IMG/VR virus record: IMGVR_UViG_3300032050_000181
Coordinates: 1 to 53,537 of that record
Reading direction: 5' to 3' (one strand)
DNA: 53,537 nt
DNA from: a virus
The position numbers and the translations under genes were made by a program. This document shows, piece after piece, positions 39,936 to 47,809 of the stretch. A model generated the notes under the pieces. It was given only the letters and a program-made list of their open reading frames with translations, made no database searches and was not told the DNA's origin. Every line of letters starts with the position of its first letter. Position 1 is the stretch's first letter.

Positions 39936-41097
39936 TTTTTCTTCCTTTTAGCAAATTAGAACGAGCAAATTCTGCACGATTTACTAATTTTGTTGGATGT
40001 CCATTATGTACCATAACAAACCCTTCTGGCTCGGTTTTTTTACCGTCTATATGGTGTTCAAATTCAGTCGAGGAAGATAGAGTTTGCACTAGTGCATTTT
40101 TCGCTTTTTGAATAGCATGATGAATCTTAAACGCTTGGGCTAAATGTTTACCATTTCTGTCGACTTCGTTGTGAAATGCATTTAAAAGTTCGTGTTGTTT
40201 GAGTTTACCTTTTGGCGTTTTCTTCTTTTCGATCTCGCCTTCGTAACGATTGGAGACGAAAGAACGATAACCCTCAACCGTTGGAGTCGTATTTTCACGA
40301 ACGGTGTGATTAATATAAAGGTCTAAATGATCTTTATGGGCTCGAGCCACGTGATACATCTCTGGATGAGAGGCTTGGTGGTGGCGAATTGCTGAATTTA
40401 GGTAGGTGCGAAACTCTTTTTGATTCTTTTCAGAGTGTTCGACTGGCTTTACGCCTGGATGAATAAGGTGAACGCTTGGGTGAGACCCAAATTTATCGTG
40501 ATCTACGTCAAACCCTGCAGTCATATTTGCAAGATCAGGACCGTGATACTTTGTGTGAACAACTAATCCGACGTGGGCTTTTGCGATCTTTTGACCGTGT
40601 TCTGAGTCTACAGGGGTAGAATAGGTGATTGTATTTGGAGTAAAATGATATTTACCGCCTTTTTTAGCCACATCACCCTTTGTATACATTAGGTCGCCTT
40701 GATAAACGCCATGTTTTGGGGCGACTTTAGGTAAATGTCGAAGCGCAGTTTTAAGTTTTTCGACTAATCCAGGTGCGTGACCGTGATTGCGATCGATGTC
40801 GGCTTCACTATAATTGATTTTTGGATTAACGTTGAAAGCCGACTTACTGGCAACAAAGAACTTGCCCGTTTGTGGATGACGACCAAACACGATAGAAGGG
40901 GATCCATCGTACTTGGTCGTCACTTTTGTAGTATTGAACGCACCGTTAAGTTTGTCGTTTACTGCTGAGAGAGCATCTACCGTATGGTGAAAACCTGTTT
41001 CACCGCTATGTAGAAAGTTATCTTCTGCGTGTGTTAAGTGCTTTAAATGCTTAACTGGTTCTATTTCTTCTTGTAAATAGGTGCTAAACGATAACAT
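39931..41097 (-). CDS. KxDG nucleotidyltransferase/ligase-like protein (DUF6267-like)
   Basis: A 388-residue protein with covalent nucleotidyltransferase motifs: I, Lys62-Tyr-Asp-Gly65 (TKYDGSPSIVFG); III-like, GVYQGDLMY; IV-like, EPEGFVMV; V-like, PTKLVNRAEF. The order fits the RNA/DNA ligase and capping superfamily, so Lys62 could carry AMP. The general pattern recalls DUF6267 of aquatic T4-like phages. The N-terminus MLSFSTYLQEE resembles the T4 capsid-targeting leader, so the protein may be packaged. The next gene encodes a nucleotidyltransferase-kinase. ATG at 41097 has GGAGAG somewhat far upstream. Confidence 0.72.
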   Translation of the reverse strand: MLSFSTYLQEEIEPVKHLKHLTHAEDNFLHSGETGFHHTVDALSAVNDKLNGAFNTTKVTTKYDGSPSIVFGRHPQTGKFFVASKSAFNVNPKINYSEADIDRNHGHAPGLVEKLKTALRHLPKVAPKHGVYQGDLMYTKGDVAKKGGKYHFTPNTITYSTPVDSEHGQKIAKAHVGLVVHTKYHGPDLANMTAGFDVDHDKFGSHPSVHLIHPGVKPVEHSEKNQKEFRTYLNSAIRHHQASHPEMYHVARAHKDHLDLYINHTVRENTTPTVEGYRSFVSNRYEGEIEKKKTPKGKLKQHELLNAFHNEVDRNGKHLAQAFKIHHAIQKAKNALVQTLSSSTEFEHHIDGKKTEPEGFVMVHNGHPTKLVNRAEFARSNLLKGRKK

Positions 41098-41147
41098 TTA
41101 AAAACATACTCTCCGCTCTGTGGGATATGAGTATATTTAGTTTCTTT

Positions 41148-41933
41148 TTAATTACTCTTCATTTTTGCAAGAGCAGCAGTCAACGCCTCACGAACTGGAC
41201 GCATAGCAGGATGCGCTGGGATCGTGCAGGTAGAACGAGAAGCCAAAGTGGCTTCTTTGAATTCTTCTGGCGTAAACCATTGAACGTTATCAATACCCAT
41301 TAACTCCACGAGTTCGTGCATATTGACCGAACCTTCGTTTACAAGATTCACAGGACCTGATTCGCCGTCTTCAATAAGATCGCATGCAACACGAACGGCT
41401 TCGTCAAGGTCAGTAAGAGAGTTTTGACCTGCGTCGATAAGTTTAGCGTTCTTGGCGTAATTCATCACCTTGGTTAGGTAATTCTTTTTCTCATTAAGAC
41501 CAGTAAATGGCATGCGAATACGGAAAACAAGAGCACGATCCTTCAAATAAAGATCCGAAACGCCCTTGGTTACTGAATAGATGCTACCGAAGTAATTTGG
41601 ATCATCATTTACATGAGAGATCTCACCTTGGTAAATGCAGCCGCTCGAGAAGTGAGCCAAACGTGGCTTGTGCCAATTTTCTTCGCAGGATTTGTAAAGT
41701 AATGCTGGAAAAATGGCATTAGCGTAGGTGGTTCCTTCGCGATCTAATTCACAAGCATCGACATTTGGCGATCCTGTCATACCTGCACAGTTCACAACCC
41801 AATCATAAACGCCATCTGCTGCTTCTGCCAACGCATTCTTATGATCGGAAATCGTCACAACATGATTGCGATTCATAAGTTCCGTTAAAACTTTTTTACC
41901 TGTCCATCCACGCCCAACAACTAAAATTTTCAT
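41148..41933 (-). CDS. RmlD-like dTDP-sugar reductase
   Basis: A 261-residue short-chain reductase: VVGRGWTGKKV (5-15) binds NAD(P), and Tyr119-x3-Lys123 (YSVTK) is the catalytic pair. FSSGCIYQG near 95-103 is the usual Ser region. It resembles dTDP-4-dehydrorhamnose reductases, which finish dTDP-rhamnose. With RmlA and RmlB but no RmlC epimerase nearby, the final sugar may instead be another 6-deoxyhexose, or the host may supply RmlC. ATG at 41933 has GAGGTG four bases before it. It is the last gene of the sugar block. Confidence 0.82.
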   Translation of the reverse strand: MKILVVGRGWTGKKVLTELMNRNHVVTISDHKNALAEAADGVYDWVVNCAGMTGSPNVDACELDREGTTYANAIFPALLYKSCEENWHKPRLAHFSSGCIYQGEISHVNDDPNYFGSIYSVTKGVSDLYLKDRALVFRIRMPFTGLNEKKNYLTKVMNYAKNAKLIDAGQNSLTDLDEAVRVACDLIEDGESGPVNLVNEGSVNMHELVELMGIDNVQWFTPEEFKEATLASRSTCTIPAHPAMRPVREALTAALAKMKSN

Positions 41934-41941
41934 AGCACACC

Positions 41942-42820
41942 TCAATTATGTTTTCCCAGTTTAATGATCTTCTGCAAATATTTACCATAGTCCGACTTAA
42001 TATACTTGTTTGCCGCTTCTTGAAGTTGGTATTCTGTAATCCAAGCATTACGATATGCAACCTCTTCAGGGCAAGCAATCATTGTTCCAGTTCGTCTTTG
42101 AATTGAACCAACAAAGGTTGATGCCTCTGCAAGTGATTCAAACGTACCAGTATCAATCCAAGCAATACCACGATTCAAATATTCAACTTTACAATCGTGA
42201 TCTTTCATATAAAGATTATTAATGTCTGTGATTTCAAGTTCACCGCGAGCAGACGGTTTGATTTGCCACGCATAATCTACGACTTTATTGTCATAGAAAT
42301 ATAGACCAGTTACAGCATAGTTTGTTGGCGCAACGGCTGGTTTCTCGAGAATTGCTTTTGGATCACCATGCTCATCAAGTTCAAGAACGCCGAAACGTTC
42401 TGGGTCTTGTACATGATATGCGAACAAAGTGCAACCTGTATTGTTCTTTGCGTAATTGAAACGGTTGATCAAATCATTACCGTAAAAAATATTGTCACCA
42501 AGAACAAGAGCAACATCATTCTTACCAATCCAATCTTGAGCGAGACGGAAGCACTCGGCAATTCCGTTTGGCTTTTCTTGAATCATGTAATCAATTTTCA
42601 AACCCCACTGCGAACCATCTTTCAACAAACGTTTGAATTGTTCGCTATCATTTGGTGAGTTGATGATTAAAATATCGCGAATTCCCGCTAACATCAAAGT
42701 CACAAGAGGATAATAAACCAATGGCTTATCATAAACTGGTAGCAATTGTTTCGATGTCACTTCAGTACATGGATACAAACGAGTACCCATACCACCTGAT
42801 AGAATAATCCCTTTACGCAT
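41942..42820 (-). CDS. rmlA: Glucose-1-phosphate thymidylyltransferase
   Basis: A 292-residue enzyme that makes dTDP-glucose from dTTP and glucose-1-phosphate. The signature LSGGMGTRLYP (7-17) is followed by SKQLLPVYDKPLVYYPL, GDNIFYG near 108-114 and EKPAVAPTNYAVTGLYFYD; all are typical of RmlA. Length is equal to bacterial RmlA (about 290). It overlaps rmlB by 8 bases. It supplies the first step of the dTDP-sugar path. Confidence 0.95.
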   Translation of the reverse strand: MRKGIILSGGMGTRLYPCTEVTSKQLLPVYDKPLVYYPLVTLMLAGIRDILIINSPNDSEQFKRLLKDGSQWGLKIDYMIQEKPNGIAECFRLAQDWIGKNDVALVLGDNIFYGNDLINRFNYAKNNTGCTLFAYHVQDPERFGVLELDEHGDPKAILEKPAVAPTNYAVTGLYFYDNKVVDYAWQIKPSARGELEITDINNLYMKDHDCKVEYLNRGIAWIDTGTFESLAEASTFVGSIQRRTGTMIACPEEVAYRNAWITEYQLQEAANKYIKSDYGKYLQKIIKLGKHN

Positions 42821-43763
42821 TATAATACTCCAAAGTTTTAATTAAGCCATCATTAATATTCGTTTTTGCTTGCCAACCCAAGTCATGAGCAATTTTACTC
42901 GCATCCATTGAGTATCTAAAATCATGACCTTTACGATCAGGAACAAAATTAATCCAGTTTTGATACATGTGAACTGGCTTACCCATCAGATCAAGGATGA
43001 GTGTAATCATATCAAGATTACTCATCTCAACGCCACCACCGATGTTATAACGCTCACCTGACTTAAAGTTTTGACCAATAGTCAGCAATGCATCGCAGTG
43101 ATCTTCAACAAACAACCAGTCGCGAACATTTTGACCTGTGCCATAAACTGGAATTGGTGTATTGTTCTTAATGTGACGAATCACAGTTGGAATGAATTTT
43201 TCTGAGTGTTGTCGCGGACCGTAGTTATTTGAGCAATTTGTCACAACTGCTTCAATGTTATGCGTGTTTACATAAGCGCGAACTAAATGATCGCTGGCTG
43301 CTTTGGTTGCAGAATACGGATTGCGTGGATTGTATGGTGTATTTTCTGTGAACGCTGGATCATCATGACCCAAACTACCATATACTTCATCAGTAGAAAC
43401 GTGAACTAATTTCCCTCCGTACTTTTTGATACACTTGAGGATATTGTGAGTTCCGTTAATATTTGTATCCAAGAAAACGTCGTCGCCGCGAATGGAATTA
43501 TCCACATGAGATTCAGCAGCAAAATGGAAAGTAATATGCGGTTCGTAATCATGATACAAACTCTCCAAATGTCCGAAGTTGCGAATGTCGCAACGTTTGA
43601 GTTTGAGTCGCCAATCGTTCCAATAACCGTCTAAATTGCTTTCGTTTGCCGCATATGAACAATTGTCAATAACGATGATCTCATCTTCAGGATACTTTTT
43701 CAGATGAGAGATTACGAAATTAGAACCAATAAAACCCAAACCGCCAGTCACAAATGTAGTCAT
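42813..43763 (-). CDS. rmlB: dTDP-glucose 4,6-dehydratase
   Basis: A 316-residue NAD-dependent dehydratase that converts dTDP-glucose to dTDP-4-keto-6-deoxyglucose. It has TGGLGFIGS (6-14) for NAD, the catalytic triad region Thr124-Asp125-Glu126 (STDEVYG) and Tyr150-x3-Lys154 (YSATK). NCSNNYGPRQHSEKFIP is a strong RmlB marker. Slightly shorter than bacterial RmlB (about 350). It begins the RmlB-RmlA-RmlD block, whose product is likely used by the glycosyltransferases at 5.6-9.9 and 52.8-53.5 kb. Confidence 0.94.
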   Translation of the reverse strand: MTTFVTGGLGFIGSNFVISHLKKYPEDEIIVIDNCSYAANESNLDGYWNDWRLKLKRCDIRNFGHLESLYHDYEPHITFHFAAESHVDNSIRGDDVFLDTNINGTHNILKCIKKYGGKLVHVSTDEVYGSLGHDDPAFTENTPYNPRNPYSATKAASDHLVRAYVNTHNIEAVVTNCSNNYGPRQHSEKFIPTVIRHIKNNTPIPVYGTGQNVRDWLFVEDHCDALLTIGQNFKSGERYNIGGGVEMSNLDMITLILDLMGKPVHMYQNWINFVPDRKGHDFRYSMDASKIAHDLGWQAKTNINDGLIKTLEYYNA

Positions 43764-43786
43764 AATTCACCCAAGTTATAATTAAA

Positions 43787-45049
43787 TCATGCTGATGTAG
43801 CAATCAACGAAGTTAGGAGTTTTCCTTTTTCTATATAGTTTCTAATATAGGTAGACCCATCAGGTTTACCTTCTGCTTTCACACGCACTTCCAAAAATGA
43901 TTCTTCATCTTTGTCTTCAATAATCATTCTTGGTTTACCGCTGGAGTCAATAATCTTTACTTTCAAATCCAAATTTTGAATTGCGCCCATCACTTTACCG
44001 AAATCATAAACTTTAGCAGCACCACCAGCAAGTTGAACCAAAGTTACATTTTCTTCACCGCTTGTTGCAAACTTTTGTATACCACTACCCAAATTGTTTA
44101 ACAAAGTCGTTTTAGTTCTTTTGTTTTTTAGCATAGTGTTCATTTTGTTTGACACATAATCATATACTAGATACACAGCCTTTTCAACTTTTTTCTTCTT
44201 TAAAAGGTTAGTGTAATCGTCTTCCAATTCTGAAACATCAATACCTGCAAGTTTATTCCAAAGTGTAATTTGTTTTTCAAACTCAGAACCGCCAACCTGA
44301 CCGAACTGTTTAACATCATCTGCTTTTAGAGAGATATTAACGTTTGTTGCTTTACCATCGACCTTAACTTTCACGTCAACCTTTGTGCCTTTCTGGTCAC
44401 CGACGCCATCACTGATTACATCAATTACATTTTCTTGATTGTTTTCGTAAAGTAGTTTAGACCATTTCGTTATGGTTTGACCGTTTGCGTATTTTGCTGC
44501 CGCATCAAAAAGATCACTGTACGAGTCCCATGAACTTTGATCTAAAAAGAATTTCATATTGGATTCAGCAAGCGACAAATAGAATTGAACTGTATCTTTG
44601 ATTTTGGGATTCTTATTTGGTGATGGGAATGATTTTTCTACAACCTTACCATTTTTAGTTGAAAGGGAGGAAATGATTTCCTTTACTTTACTTGAGTCAA
44701 TCGGTTGATTCTTATTTACAAATCGAGCAGCAATTGCTGCGGCAAGAATACCTTCAGCAATGTCGCCTTTGTTACCCTTGTCTTTAGGTTTATCAATAGC
44801 ACCAATAGCAACCAAACCGCTAGTTGTTTCTAGGATCAAATCTAAGGCTGCTCTTTCTGTACTGGATGATGATGCAAGTTGCGAGTACTTTTTCAATACT
44901 TGCTTGTTTTTATCGTTATTTTTTATAATGACAGTTTTGATGCCCGCTTTTATGCCAGTTCTACTATTCATAGAAGAACCAACAACACTTAAAAGACCAG
45001 CAGTGTATTTGGCTAACTGTCCTTTACTTGTAGTTCTTAATTGCGCCAT
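43787..45049 (-). CDS. Putative PD-(D/E)XK nuclease-like protein
   Basis: A 420-residue soluble protein. Near residues 215-250 it has GTKVDVKVKVDGKATNVNI followed at once by SLKAD: an Asp followed by a beta strand and a Lys in a second strand. This is the D...(V)xIxxK core seen in PD-(D/E)XK nucleases. QFGQVGGSEFEKQI follows, common in such phage proteins. The N-terminal 110 residues and the C-terminal part are helical and may recognise DNA. Specificity unknown; the assignment rests on one motif. ATG at 45049 shares a base with the previous stop. Confidence 0.58.
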   Translation of the reverse strand: MAQLRTTSKGQLAKYTAGLLSVVGSSMNSRTGIKAGIKTVIIKNNDKNKQVLKKYSQLASSSSTERAALDLILETTSGLVAIGAIDKPKDKGNKGDIAEGILAAAIAARFVNKNQPIDSSKVKEIISSLSTKNGKVVEKSFPSPNKNPKIKDTVQFYLSLAESNMKFFLDQSSWDSYSDLFDAAAKYANGQTITKWSKLLYENNQENVIDVISDGVGDQKGTKVDVKVKVDGKATNVNISLKADDVKQFGQVGGSEFEKQITLWNKLAGIDVSELEDDYTNLLKKKKVEKAVYLVYDYVSNKMNTMLKNKRTKTTLLNNLGSGIQKFATSGEENVTLVQLAGGAAKVYDFGKVMGAIQNLDLKVKIIDSSGKPRMIIEDKDEESFLEVRVKAEGKPDGSTYIRNYIEKGKLLTSLIATSA

Positions 45050-45432
45050 TACTCATAAATTTTAGGATTTTGCTTCCCATAATTCCTCATTATAACACCA
45101 GCAACGCTATTTGCTTCATTCTCAAAGTCACTGCCAGTTTCGCCAGCATTTCGGGTTAAAATTCCCTTCAAGTTTTGCTGATGATGAACCATTTCGTGAG
45201 CCAAAGTGCGAAGCACGTCAGCTAGGTGACGACCACCTGTATTTAAATAGATTTTCTTTTCGCTTGGACTATACCCACCGAAACTTTTGTTTTCAATTGC
45301 AACGTTTTTGTCTGGGATCAACTCAAGTGCAGGCATTTCTTCAAGTTGCAGGAAGTCGCGAACATAGTTCATAAAGTCATCTATGTGCTCGGTCTTTTCT
45401 TCTTCCTTCAGGTACTGTTTGAACTTCAACAT
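45049..45432 (-). CDS. HExxH metallopeptidase-like protein with capsid-targeting-like N-terminus
   Basis: A 127-residue protein with His79-Glu80-Met-Val-His83 (AHEMVHHQQ) and a downstream acidic helix (Glu104, Glu106 in FENEANSVAG) that could give a third zinc ligand, as in gluzincins. The start MLKFKQYLKEEE resembles the T4 internal-protein leader MKTYQEFIAEA, with a possible cut after LKE. It overlaps the next HExxH gene upstream by 56 bases. It could be packaged and act in the new host; substrate unknown. Confidence 0.72.
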   Translation of the reverse strand: MLKFKQYLKEEEKTEHIDDFMNYVRDFLQLEEMPALELIPDKNVAIENKSFGGYSPSEKKIYLNTGGRHLADVLRTLAHEMVHHQQNLKGILTRNAGETGSDFENEANSVAGVIMRNYGKQNPKIYE

Positions 45433-46039
45433 TGAGTTTATAAACCTTTTTTAAGAATTTTTTCCAAACTTTAGGATCGGCAGTACGAAAGTGCATACGA
45501 TACATAAAGATCGCTTCGCTTTCTCGCCAACCTATTTTATGGGCTGCTCTTAATTTATTTATATTCAATCTTTCGGCTTGAGTTTCGTATGCATGAGCGT
45601 CCAATTCGTCTGGATTCCCATAATACATCGCCTTCAATTTATGCTGTTTTGGTTTAGGTTTATACTCTTTCTGTATGAGCCAATGACGCCCTCTTTGCTG
45701 ATGTTTATGGCGATACTCATGATGAATAGCCCGAACAATCTTTATCGCCAGGTTTTTAGCACCCTTTTGAGTTATGATCGCCTTTTTAACTTCTTTTGGA
45801 AAGTTTAATTGAATGTATATGTGTTCGGGGATAATATCCCGTATTCGATAACAATAATGACCGTTTACAATTACATTATGATCTGGATAGTATTCTTCGT
45901 CAAATCGACCTGAAGAAAAACAAACAATGTACTTCTTAAAGGCAGCATTTAACTCGCGGATCATAGAGGGAATATGCTTTTCGCCGACCCAATTTTCGGC
46001 AAGAGCAAAAACCTTCTTTTCGATCCGCTCTAACTTCAT
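45377..46039 (-). CDS. HExxH metallopeptidase-like protein (220 residues)
   Basis: A 220-residue protein with HHEYRHKHQ (His107, Glu108, His111) and a downstream NPDELDAHAYE (142-152) in which Glu145, Asp147 or His149 could complete the zinc site. The rest is basic, with a long Arg/Lys-rich C-terminus. No signal peptide. It lies between helicase and the 127-residue HExxH protein and overlaps both (4 and 56 bases). A DNA-associated protease is possible, but so is a structural zinc site. Confidence 0.68.
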   Translation of the reverse strand: MKLERIEKKVFALAENWVGEKHIPSMIRELNAAFKKYIVCFSSGRFDEEYYPDHNVIVNGHYCYRIRDIIPEHIYIQLNFPKEVKKAIITQKGAKNLAIKIVRAIHHEYRHKHQQRGRHWLIQKEYKPKPKQHKLKAMYYGNPDELDAHAYETQAERLNINKLRAAHKIGWRESEAIFMYRMHFRTADPKVWKKFLKKVYKLNVEVQTVPEGRRKDRAHR

Positions 46040-47421
46040 ACCTTGATGCCGCTAAACTTGTTCTTTGGTTTCTCGTATGACCCGCCGCGATCTAACTCTT
46101 GCCCAGAGTCAGCCAAGGTAGTTTGAGCAGCAGCCTCTACGTCGTATAGTTTCATCTTGGAACGATCAACTCCCACAACGAACCTTTTATTTAGGGTCGG
46201 GTCGTTATAACGATTCTTCAACTGCTTCACCATAATGTGATTCAGTTTTTCTAATTCCTCAGAAGTGATAAGCGCAAACATAAAGTCAGCCGTCGCAGGG
46301 AGACCGAACGACTCTGAAGTATCTTCCAAGCCAGGATCGGTATTGGTATAACCTGAACGAGTCGTTTGAGTAGCCGAAACGATCGGAACCTTAAACTCAA
46401 CTGCCAAGCCGCGAAGTTCCTCGGCGATGGCTTTAATGTAAGAATACGAGTTTACGTTAGCGCCATGTTTCAGACGAGCAGAGGCGCAAATATTCAAATA
46501 GTCGATGAATACGATATCTGGCTTGAAGTTCTTTTTGATTGCCAATTCATTCAACAGAGTACGGAAGTGAATAGAACCTGCCGATGCCGTCGGGTATTCT
46601 TTAATGATCAACTTACCCTTGATGTTCTCTTTAATACGAGAGATCTTTCTTTCGTAAGTATCTTTCGGAAGATTGGCAAGGTCATCAAGTTTGACGTTAA
46701 GAAGATTCGCGTCAATGCGCTCGGCGATTTTTTCTTCAGCCATTTCAAGGGTAATGTATAGAACGTTATAGTTCTGACTCAACGCACCTGCTGCCACATG
46801 GCACATGAACAAAGACTTACCGACACCTGTACCAGCAAGTGCAATATTCAAAGTCTTGGTTGGCAATCCACCCTTTGTAATGCGATTGAAGAAGTCAAGA
46901 TCAAACGGAATGCGCTTTTCAACTTGATGATAAAAGTCAAATCGCTTTGATGCATCTTCAATATAGTCGTGACCGATATTAGGATCGAAGGATACTGAAA
47001 GCGCATCTGAAAGAATTTTAGGAATTGCGCCTTTAGTCTTGTCGCTCTTTTCATCAAGAATATGAATAGACTCAAGAATAGCATTATGAAGTGCTTTCTC
47101 TTGACAAAACTTTTCGGTCAGTTCAATAAGCCATTCAAGTTTACTTGAGTCATCACTCGCTTGAAGATTATCAATCAATTCATTTGATTGACGGAAATCT
47201 TCTTCGAATAAATTATCTCTCTGCGTAAGAGAGATATTGATGGCTTCAAACGAAGGAAGATTATTATACTTTAGAACATAACTCTGAACTTCTTCAAAAA
47301 CGATCTTTTCAATTCTTTCTTGAAAGTACTCGCTTTTTAGAAACGGAAGAGTTTTTCTTACGAACTGCTCGTTTTTGAACAGGTTCTTCAATATAATCTG
47401 TTCGATCTTCGTCAAATTCAT
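46036..47421 (-). CDS. Replicative DNA helicase, T4 gp41/DnaB-like
   Basis: A 461-residue hexameric-type 5'-3' helicase. N-terminal domain: EQIILKNLFKNEQFVRK and PFLKSEYF, typical of gp41. RecA-like domain: Walker A GTGVGKS near residue 197, Walker B strand PDIVFIDYLN near 310, and SATQTTRSG near 350. The C-terminal tail is polar. It unwinds the fork and works with the gp61-type primase at 13.4-14.4 kb. Its first 113 bases overlap the end of the preceding gene, in another frame. Confidence 0.93.
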   Translation of the reverse strand: MNLTKIEQIILKNLFKNEQFVRKTLPFLKSEYFQERIEKIVFEEVQSYVLKYNNLPSFEAINISLTQRDNLFEEDFRQSNELIDNLQASDDSSKLEWLIELTEKFCQEKALHNAILESIHILDEKSDKTKGAIPKILSDALSVSFDPNIGHDYIEDASKRFDFYHQVEKRIPFDLDFFNRITKGGLPTKTLNIALAGTGVGKSLFMCHVAAGALSQNYNVLYITLEMAEEKIAERIDANLLNVKLDDLANLPKDTYERKISRIKENIKGKLIIKEYPTASAGSIHFRTLLNELAIKKNFKPDIVFIDYLNICASARLKHGANVNSYSYIKAIAEELRGLAVEFKVPIVSATQTTRSGYTNTDPGLEDTSESFGLPATADFMFALITSEELEKLNHIMVKQLKNRYNDPTLNKRFVVGVDRSKMKLYDVEAAAQTTLADSGQELDRGGSYEKPKNKFSGIKV

Positions 47422-47809
47422 TATCTACTCCCCTCAACTCTTGTTCTAAAGATTTCATTCTGTCGTCGGCTGCCTTAATTGCATCTTCAAGAACAACCAA
47501 TAAAATGTCACCAGTTATTTTATTAAATCCTTCATCAAGAGTCAAGTCGCGTTTAAATTTACTGGGCTGTTGAATAACATCAACATCAAAAGTGGCTTTC
47601 GCTGAACCGTCTGGTAAAGTCTCACCAACTTTAATTGCGCCAATAGAGAATACAACATCTTTGTACTTACCTTTAAGAATTTTAAAGGCAGCGACATGAT
47701 TTTCATTTTGATATAGTTTATCGTCAGAGTAGATTTCATAAAATCTTCCTCTACGATATTTGTAATCGCGATACCACGTATTGAATTTGTCACGAAGATT
47801 ATTCAGCAT
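47309..47809 (-). CDS. Protein in the T4 gene-40 position between UvsX and helicase
   Basis: A 166-residue protein. An N-terminal basic helix (LRDKFNTWYRDYKYRRGRF) leads to a beta-rich domain (VAAFKILKGKYKDVVFSIG, then ATFDVDVIQQP), a helix (ILLVVLEDAIKAADDRMKSLEQEL) and a basic tail (KRAVRKKNSSVSKKR). Gene order pol-uvsX-this-helicase equals T4 43-uvsX-40-41, but sequence identity with gp40 is not claimed. ATG at 47809 has AAGGA nearby; another ATG at 47830 is in frame. It overlaps uvsX by 11 bases and the helicase gene by 113. Confidence 0.7.
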   Translation of the reverse strand: MLNNLRDKFNTWYRDYKYRRGRFYEIYSDDKLYQNENHVAAFKILKGKYKDVVFSIGAIKVGETLPDGSAKATFDVDVIQQPSKFKRDLTLDEGFNKITGDILLVVLEDAIKAADDRMKSLEQELRGVDNEFDEDRTDYIEEPVQKRAVRKKNSSVSKKRVLSRKN

